A stretch of DNA of 9,723 nucleotides from Bacteroidia bacterium. GTDB taxonomy: Bacteria > Bacteroidota > Bacteroidia > NS11-12g > UBA955. Where the stretch lies: contig JALRLA010000067.1 of NCBI GenBank assembly GCA_023254645.1, forward strand, positions 1-9,723, read 5' to 3'. Positions 6,465 through 9,723 of this stretch are shown here, in pieces (within the stretch, counting starts at the first letter, position 1; every line of letters starts with the position of its first letter). A program made the position numbers and the translations under genes. The notes below the pieces were generated by a model. The model worked only from the letters and a program-made list of their open reading frames with translations, ran no database searches and was not told the DNA's origin.

Positions 6465-7937
6465 TTATCGACTGTAATTGGGAGCTTCTTTTGTAATGGC
6501 CACATCATGAGGATGCGACTCGCGCATACCGGCATTGGTGATCTTTACAAACTGGGCGGTTTTCAAATCGTTCATGGTAGCAGCTCCGCAATAGCCCATA
6601 CCGGCCTTGATGCCCCCCACCAATTGGTAGACGACCTCGCTCAAATGGCCTTTGTAAGCCACGGTTCCTACAATGCCTTCAGGCACCAATTTGGCCACCT
6701 CGTCTTCGGCATCCTGGAAGTAACGGTCTTTCGAACCTTCTTTCATGGCTTCGACTGAACCCATGCCTCGGTAGCTCTTTACTTTGCGACCATCGAAGAA
6801 GCTGGTTTCCCCGGGGCTTTCTTCGGTTCCGGCGAATAATCCGCCGGCCATGATGGCTCCCGCACCGCCCACCAAGGCTTTGACAATGTCACCGCTGTAG
6901 CGAATACCACCGTCAGCAATCACGGGAACGCCCGTACCTTCCAGGGCATTGACGGCTTCCATCACGGCAGAGAGCTGAGGCATACCGATACCGGCAATGA
7001 TGCGTGTGGTGCAAATGGATCCAGGACCCACGCCCACTTTTACCGCATCAGCACCCGCTTCAGCCAAGGCTTTGGCCGCTGCGCCAGTGGCAATGTTTCC
7101 GGCTATGATTTGCAAATCGGGAAAGCGCTGCTTCACCGCGGCCACCATGTCAATGACTCCTTTGGAGTGACCGTGTGCCGTATCAATGGCCACCACATCA
7201 ACCCCAACAGCCACCAAAGCTTCAACGCGCTCCATGGTGTCGGGAGTGACGCCTACCGCTGCACCGGCCAACAAGCGACCGTGCTTGTCTTTCACCGCGC
7301 GGGGGTAGTTTTTGACTTTCTGAATATCCTTGAAGGTGATCAAACCTTGCAAGATGCCCTGCTCATCAACGATGGGCAGTTTTTCAATTTTGTGTTTTTC
7401 CAAAATGGCCTGAGCCCCTTTCAGATCCGTTCCCAAAGCCGCTGTGATCAAATTCCGAGAAGTCATCACCGCTCCCACCAAACGGCTCAAATCTTTCTCA
7501 AAACGCAAATCACGGTTGGTGATGATGCCCACCAATTTGTCGGAAGCATCTACCACAGGAATGCCCCCGATTTTATTTTCCTTCATCAAGGAAACGGCAT
7601 CGGCCAAGCTCGCTTCAGGAGACAAGGTCAAAGGATCCAGGATCATGCCGCTTTCGCTTCGCTTCACCTTTTTGACTTCTTCGGCTTGGCGCGCAATGCT
7701 CATGTTCTTGTGAATGATGCCAATTCCTCCCTCACGCGCCATGGCAATGGCCATGTGGCTCTCGGTCACTGTATCCATAGCGGCTGAAACAATGGGGATG
7801 TTCAAGCGCAAGTTTTTCGTGAATTGCGTTGAGGTATTTACCTCACGGGGCAACACTTGAGAGTGGCGTGGAACCACCAATACATCATCAAAGGTGAGAC
7901 CTTCGAGAGCGATTTTGGAAAAGGATGGGGAAGTCAT
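6465..7937 (-). CDS. guaB: inosine-5'-monophosphate dehydrogenase
   Basis: GuaB oxidises IMP to XMP with NAD+, the rate-limiting step toward GMP, in the cytoplasm. The 490-residue length is typical. The (β/α)8 barrel begins with [12 protein letters not shown] (12-23) and [10 protein letters not shown] (51-60). Two tandem CBS domains, which in this family bind adenine nucleotides and modulate activity, are inserted at about 97-150 and 157-212. The barrel resumes with the IDTAHGHS strand and [12 protein letters not shown], where Cys309 is the catalytic nucleophile. [10 protein letters not shown] (341-350) binds the phosphate of IMP, YRGMGS is at 389-394, and the active-site flap has RYFQ near 405. 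All parts are present. The ATG at 7937 gives the normal short N-terminus. It is first in a two-gene unit with the EEP lipoprotein. The start codon touches an inverted repeat (7937-7970) that may serve as an operator. Confidence 0.97.
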   Translation of the reverse strand: MTSPSFSKIALEGLTFDDVLVVPRHSQVLPREVNTSTQFTKNLRLNIPIVSAAMDTVTESHMAIAMAREGGIGIIHKNMSIARQAEEVKKVKRSESGMILDPLTLSPEASLADAVSLMKENKIGGIPVVDASDKLVGIITNRDLRFEKDLSRLVGAVMTSRNLITAALGTDLKGAQAILEKHKIEKLPIVDEQGILQGLITFKDIQKVKNYPRAVKDKHGRLLAGAAVGVTPDTMERVEALVAVGVDVVAIDTAHGHSKGVIDMVAAVKQRFPDLQIIAGNIATGAAAKALAEAGADAVKVGVGPGSICTTRIIAGIGMPQLSAVMEAVNALEGTGVPVIADGGIRYSGDIVKALVGGAGAIMAGGLFAGTEESPGETSFFDGRKVKSYRGMGSVEAMKEGSKDRYFQDAEDEVAKLVPEGIVGTVAYKGHLSEVVYQLVGGIKAGMGYCGAATMNDLKTAQFVKITNAGMRESHPHDVAITKEAPNYSR

Positions 7938-7970
7938 GCAAATACTACTTAAGGGGTGTGGGTATTTGCA
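7937..7970. repeat. 9-bp inverted repeat at the guaB start, candidate operator
   Basis: TGCAAATAC (7937-7945) and GTATTTGCA (7962-7970) are perfect reverse complements separated by 16 bp, giving a 25-bp centre-to-centre distance. The left arm includes the first base of the guaB ATG. The repeat lies in the 74-bp divergent spacer between guaB and the OsmC-family gene. Each arm carries TATTTG, close to but not matching the TAnnTTTG -7 box. With no T-run it is not a terminator. An operator is the best guess. Confidence 0.5.
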
Positions 7971-8011
7971 GTGCGAAGTTAGCGAAATTTCGGCTGATAT
8001 TTGATTCTCTT

Positions 8012-8425
8012 ATGGCCAAATTCACGACTTCCTATTTGGGCCAGCTTCGCTGCGCCAACACCCATACCCAAAGTGGCACCTTGATTCACACTGACGCTCC
8101 CTCTGACAACATGGGCAAAGGAGAGGCATTCTCTCCTACTGATCTCTGTGCCTTGAGCTTGACCACCTGCATTGTCACAACCATGGGCATTTACGCCCAA
8201 TCGCGCGAGTTCAGCATCACCTCCATCGAAGCTGACACTTGGAAACACATGGCCACAGATCCCAGAAGAATAGCCAAAATTGAAGCTGAAATTCGCATCA
8301 CTCTTCCACCCGAATCAACTGATCGTCAACGAGAAGGACTGCGCCGAGTGGTGCACACTTGCCCGGTCTCCAAAAGCTTGCATCCCGATTTGATACAAGA
8401 CGTGCGAATAGTATTTGCAGATTGA
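8012..8425 (+). CDS. OsmC family protein
   Basis: OsmC/Ohr-fold proteins are cytoplasmic thiol peroxidases that reduce organic hydroperoxides through a pair of cysteines, although several subfamilies have no tested activity. The 137-residue product has the expected length and both cysteines in their usual settings: Cys53 in SLTTCIVTTMG at the start of the central helix, and Cys117 in VVHTCPVSKSLHP. The N-terminal part GKGEAFSPTDL matches the family's GxxxxxSPxEL-type segment. I start at ATG 8012 (MAKFTTSYLG); an upstream in-frame start at 7925 would add 29 residues without family character and overlap guaB. GATATTTG at 7996-8003 differs from TAnnTTTG only in its first base and lies 8 nt before the ATG, so it is a weak promoter candidate. 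The gene is divergent from guaB and followed 29 bp later by the tRNA. Confidence 0.9.
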   Translation: MAKFTTSYLGQLRCANTHTQSGTLIHTDAPSDNMGKGEAFSPTDLCALSLTTCIVTTMGIYAQSREFSITSIEADTWKHMATDPRRIAKIEAEIRITLPPESTDRQREGLRRVVHTCPVSKSLHPDLIQDVRIVFAD

Positions 8426-8444
8426 GGTTTCCCGCTTATTTTTG
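8415..8444 (+). promoter_or_regulatory. promoter for tRNA-Ser
   Basis: A TTG (8415-8417) and TATTTTTG (8437-8444, a full TAnnTTTG match) are separated by 19 bp, the expected Bacteroidota -33/-7 spacing. Transcription would begin about 8450, a few bases before the mature tRNA 5' end at 8455. The -33 element lies inside the last codons of the OsmC-family gene. Confidence 0.65.
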
Positions 8445-8454
8445 CTGCCCCGTA

Positions 8455-8539
8455 GGAGAGATGGCAGAGCGGTCGAATGCGGCGGTCTTGAAAACCGTTG
8501 ACTGTAACAGGTCCGGGGGTTCGAATCCCTCTCTCTCCG
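8455..8539 (+). tRNA. tRNA-Ser(UGA)
   Basis: The cloverleaf folds cleanly. The acceptor stem GGAGAGA (8455-8461) pairs with TCTCTCC (8532-8538), followed by discriminator G at 8539, as is usual for serine tRNAs. The D stem is GCA/TGC. The anticodon stem GCGGT/ACCGT holds the loop CTTGAAA with anticodon TGA at 8489-8491, which reads UCA. A long class-II variable arm fills 8499-8514. The T stem GGGGG/CCCTC (one G-T pair) holds TTCGAAT. The 3' CCA is not encoded (the next bases are CCCG). It is 85 nt without CCA. A tyrosine recombinase gene begins about 250 bp downstream, suggesting that the 3' end serves as an attachment site. Confidence 0.97.
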
Positions 8540-8572
8540 CCCGATTCAATACCAGATTGATTCATTTTCTTT

Positions 8573-8605
8573 GAAACCGTTGTCCTGCAACGGTTTCTTT
8601 GTTTT
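8573..8605 (+). terminator. intrinsic terminator after tRNA-Ser
   Basis: GAAACCGTTG (8573-8582) and CAACGGTTTC (8588-8597) form a perfect 10-bp stem with loop TCCTG, followed by TTTGTTTT. It lies 33 bp past the tRNA and fits termination of the tRNA transcript. If the tRNA 3' end is an attachment site, this hairpin lies on the element side, or it was carried in with the element. Confidence 0.85.
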
Positions 8606-8610
8606 ATGAC

Positions 8611-8682
8611 GTTTCAGCAGATTGCATGTTATTTCATCAAAAGTTTCAGTAGCGGTTCAGGACAACACGAAAAGTGTTTCAG
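8611..8682 (+). repeat. GTTTCAG direct repeats with ~32-bp period
   Basis: GTTTCAG occurs at 8611-8617, 8643-8649 and 8676-8682, with start-to-start spacings of 32 and 33 bp, close to three helical turns. A one-base variant, GGTTCAG, lies at 8654-8660. They fall in the 247-bp non-coding stretch between the tRNA and the recombinase gene, where arm-type integrase or excisionase sites commonly sit. They could also be regulator half-sites. Confidence 0.45.
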
Positions 8683-8702
8683 TTGGATGAAAAACGAACT
8701 TA

Positions 8703-8730
8703 ACAGGAATTTCCAGCCAAAATTTCCTGT
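8703..8730. repeat. imperfect inverted repeat in the recombinase leader
   Basis: ACAGGAA (8703-8709) is the reverse complement of TTCCTGT (8724-8730). Beyond a T-T mismatch, two more T-A pairs extend it inward around an 8-base centre. It lies 57 bp before the recombinase ATG. No T-run follows, so it is more likely a protein-binding site than a terminator. Confidence 0.4.
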
Positions 8731-8767
8731 AAAAAGGGCACTTATTTATCCCTCCGGAAGACTTTTA

Positions 8768-8778
8768 GATTCGAACCC
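8768..8778 (-). repeat. inverted copy of the tRNA T-arm sequence
   Basis: On the minus strand this reads GGGTTCGAATC, identical to 8517-8527 within the T arm of tRNA-Ser on the plus strand. The flanks do not match or fold as a tRNA. It lies 8 bp before the recombinase start codon. It may be coincidence, helped by the palindromic TTCGAA core, or a site related to recombination. Confidence 0.35.
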
Positions 8779-8786
8779 TGAGACCC

Positions 8787-9723
8787 ATGAAGATCAATAG
8801 CTGTTCCGTAAAATTCTACCTCGACCAAACCCGAGCTCGACACGATGGTTACCCCATCTTTTGTAGAATCATTATTGCCCGTAAAAAAGCCGAATTCAAA
8901 GTTGGCTACTACTGCCACACCAAAGATTGGGATGATGCTTTAGGCATGCCTACACCTAAAGCGCAAGACGCCCTGATCAAGCAAGGTGAAATTGCCAGAA
9001 TTCAGTCAGCCATCAACAATGCTCTGAATGACGCCAACAGGGCCGACAAGGTTTTGTCAGCTGCTGATATCAAATCTCTCGTCACTGGAGATGGAACCAA
9101 ACGCTACACCCTTCTTTCATTGGGTAAAGAAGTAATCGCCAATTACGAGAAGACACAGCAAGCCCCTATGCATTTGGAGAAGATCAAAAACACCATGTGG
9201 TACGTGAAAGTGTATTTGGAACAGGAGCGCAAGTTGGACCTACCTATAGAATCCGTTAATCTTCAGTTTTTGAAGAACTTCGAAGCCTTCATGAAAGTTG
9301 TTCGGGTTGGCAGGTATGCCAAAACACTGAGCATTAACACTGTTGGAAAGCACATGTCACGTTTGAGAACAGTTTGCAAATACGCCACCGACTCTGAAAT
9401 CATCTCCAAGAACATCTTTACTGGTTACCGTATACCCCAAGTTCGAGTGCGCAGAAAGTCTCTGACATTGGAAGAATTTCAGCGAATGCGAGATTTGGAT
9501 CTTTCTCAGTTCCCAGAAAAAGAACGAGTTCGGGATGCCTTCATATTCTGCTGCTATACCGGTGTACGATTTGCCGATTCACAAGGGGTTATTAAAATGG
9601 AAAATATTCGATTCGACAAATCGCTCAAAACTCACTTTTTGACCTTTGTACAGGATAAAAACAAACACAACATCGGTCTACCGATCCATGTACCGCTGTT
9701 GCCTCAAGCCATGAAGATCATTG
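8787..9723 (+). CDS. tyrosine recombinase/integrase, cut by window end
   Basis: The frame is open from the ATG at 8787 to the last base, giving 312 codons; relatives are about 400 residues, so roughly a quarter is missing. The layout is that of Bacteroidota integrases of conjugative elements and genomic islands. An N-terminal arm-DNA-binding region (about 5-85) includes the strand pattern CRIIIARKKAEFKVGYYCH followed by KDWDD. A helical core-binding domain spans about 105-210. The catalytic domain begins at about 220 with KSLTLEEFQRM. The first catalytic arginine, Arg261, lies in CYTGVRFADSQGV, and a KNKHN hairpin near residue 290 may supply the catalytic lysine. The HxxR motif and active-site tyrosine would be beyond the window. 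It likely catalyses site-specific integration and excision, with the adjacent tRNA-Ser gene as the probable target. GC falls to about 32-47% in sampled rows here, against 53-58% in sampled rows of pyrG and guaB. Confidence 0.93.
   Translation, partial: MKINSCSVKFYLDQTRARHDGYPIFCRIIIARKKAEFKVGYYCHTKDWDDALGMPTPKAQDALIKQGEIARIQSAINNALNDANRADKVLSAADIKSLVTGDGTKRYTLLSLGKEVIANYEKTQQAPMHLEKIKNTMWYVKVYLEQERKLDLPIESVNLQFLKNFEAFMKVVRVGRYAKTLSINTVGKHMSRLRTVCKYATDSEIISKNIFTGYRIPQVRVRRKSLTLEEFQRMRDLDLSQFPEKERVRDAFIFCCYTGVRFADSQGVIKMENIRFDKSLKTHFLTFVQDKNKHNIGLPIHVPLLPQAMKII

Noticed and set aside
7110..7787. 225-codon plus-strand reading frame opposite guaB
   Set aside because: The guaB frame carries the CBS domains and barrel motifs here; the opposite frame is His/Gln-rich shadow sequence.
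7941..7949. Minus-strand TAGTATTTG as a guaB -7 box
   Set aside because: It has three bases between TA and TTTG where the consensus has two. It also ends next to the ATG, which would put the transcription start inside the coding sequence.
8755..8790. Possible tRNA on the minus strand, suggested by GGGTTCGAATC
   Set aside because: The bases flanking the TTCGAAT loop do not form a T stem (CAGGG against CTAAA) and no acceptor or anticodon stem can be built.
8606..8800. 64-codon plus-strand reading frame between tRNA-Ser and the integrase gene
   Set aside because: It overlaps the repeats and the integrase start in another frame, begins at the tail of the tRNA terminator and resembles no family. 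It is more likely non-coding leader.
1..9723. CRISPR array, toxin-antitoxin pair or riboswitch
   Set aside because: I found no regularly spaced repeats of CRISPR length. The YwqK-type repeat protein is not paired with a toxin. Leaders before pyrG and guaB are too short or unstructured for a riboswitch.

Overview
The window looks like a chromosomal segment of a Bacteroidota bacterium, probably a Flavobacteriales-type lineage with a mid-range GC content of roughly 50-55%. The evidence is as follows. TAnnTTTG -7 boxes sit just upstream of several genes and of the tRNA. No clear Shine-Dalgarno sequences precede the start codons. There is a cyclophilin+FKBP fusion isomerase and a Bacteroidota-type tyrosine recombinase with an N-terminal arm-binding region. 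Exported proteins carry short AQ-type or LAC-type signal peptides. Assignment below phylum level is inference.

Layout. The first ~120 bases are about 72% GC and do not fit the rest. They abut the 3' half of a two-cluster ferredoxin whose N-terminal cluster motif is absent in every forward frame. A minus-strand pair follows: a gene for an exported MORN-like repeat protein, then udk (uridine kinase), separated by 1 nt. A 50-bp divergent promoter region separates that pair from a plus-strand pair: a YjbR/MmcQ-family gene and a dual-family peptidyl-prolyl isomerase gene, overlapping as ATGA. A strong intrinsic terminator closes this pair. pyrG (CTP synthase) then stands alone with its own promoter. 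Convergent to it, read right to left, are guaB (IMP dehydrogenase) and a lipoprotein of the endonuclease/exonuclease/phosphatase family, again 1 nt apart. Divergent from guaB is an OsmC-family gene. Next comes tRNA-Ser(UGA) with a well-matched promoter and its own terminator. The last ~1.1 kb is AT-richer and holds a repeat-bearing leader and a tyrosine recombinase gene that runs off the window. This is the likely left edge of an element integrated at the tRNA.

Functionally, the core is housekeeping. Three nucleotide-metabolism genes (udk for pyrimidine salvage, pyrG for CTP synthesis, guaB for the committed step to GMP) lie in separate transcription units, two of them coupled to genes for exported proteins of uncertain role. 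No wholly new system is visible. The most promising places to look further are the integrase-borne element that starts at the tRNA and continues beyond the right edge, the 9-bp inverted repeat touching the guaB start codon, and the odd left-end junction.
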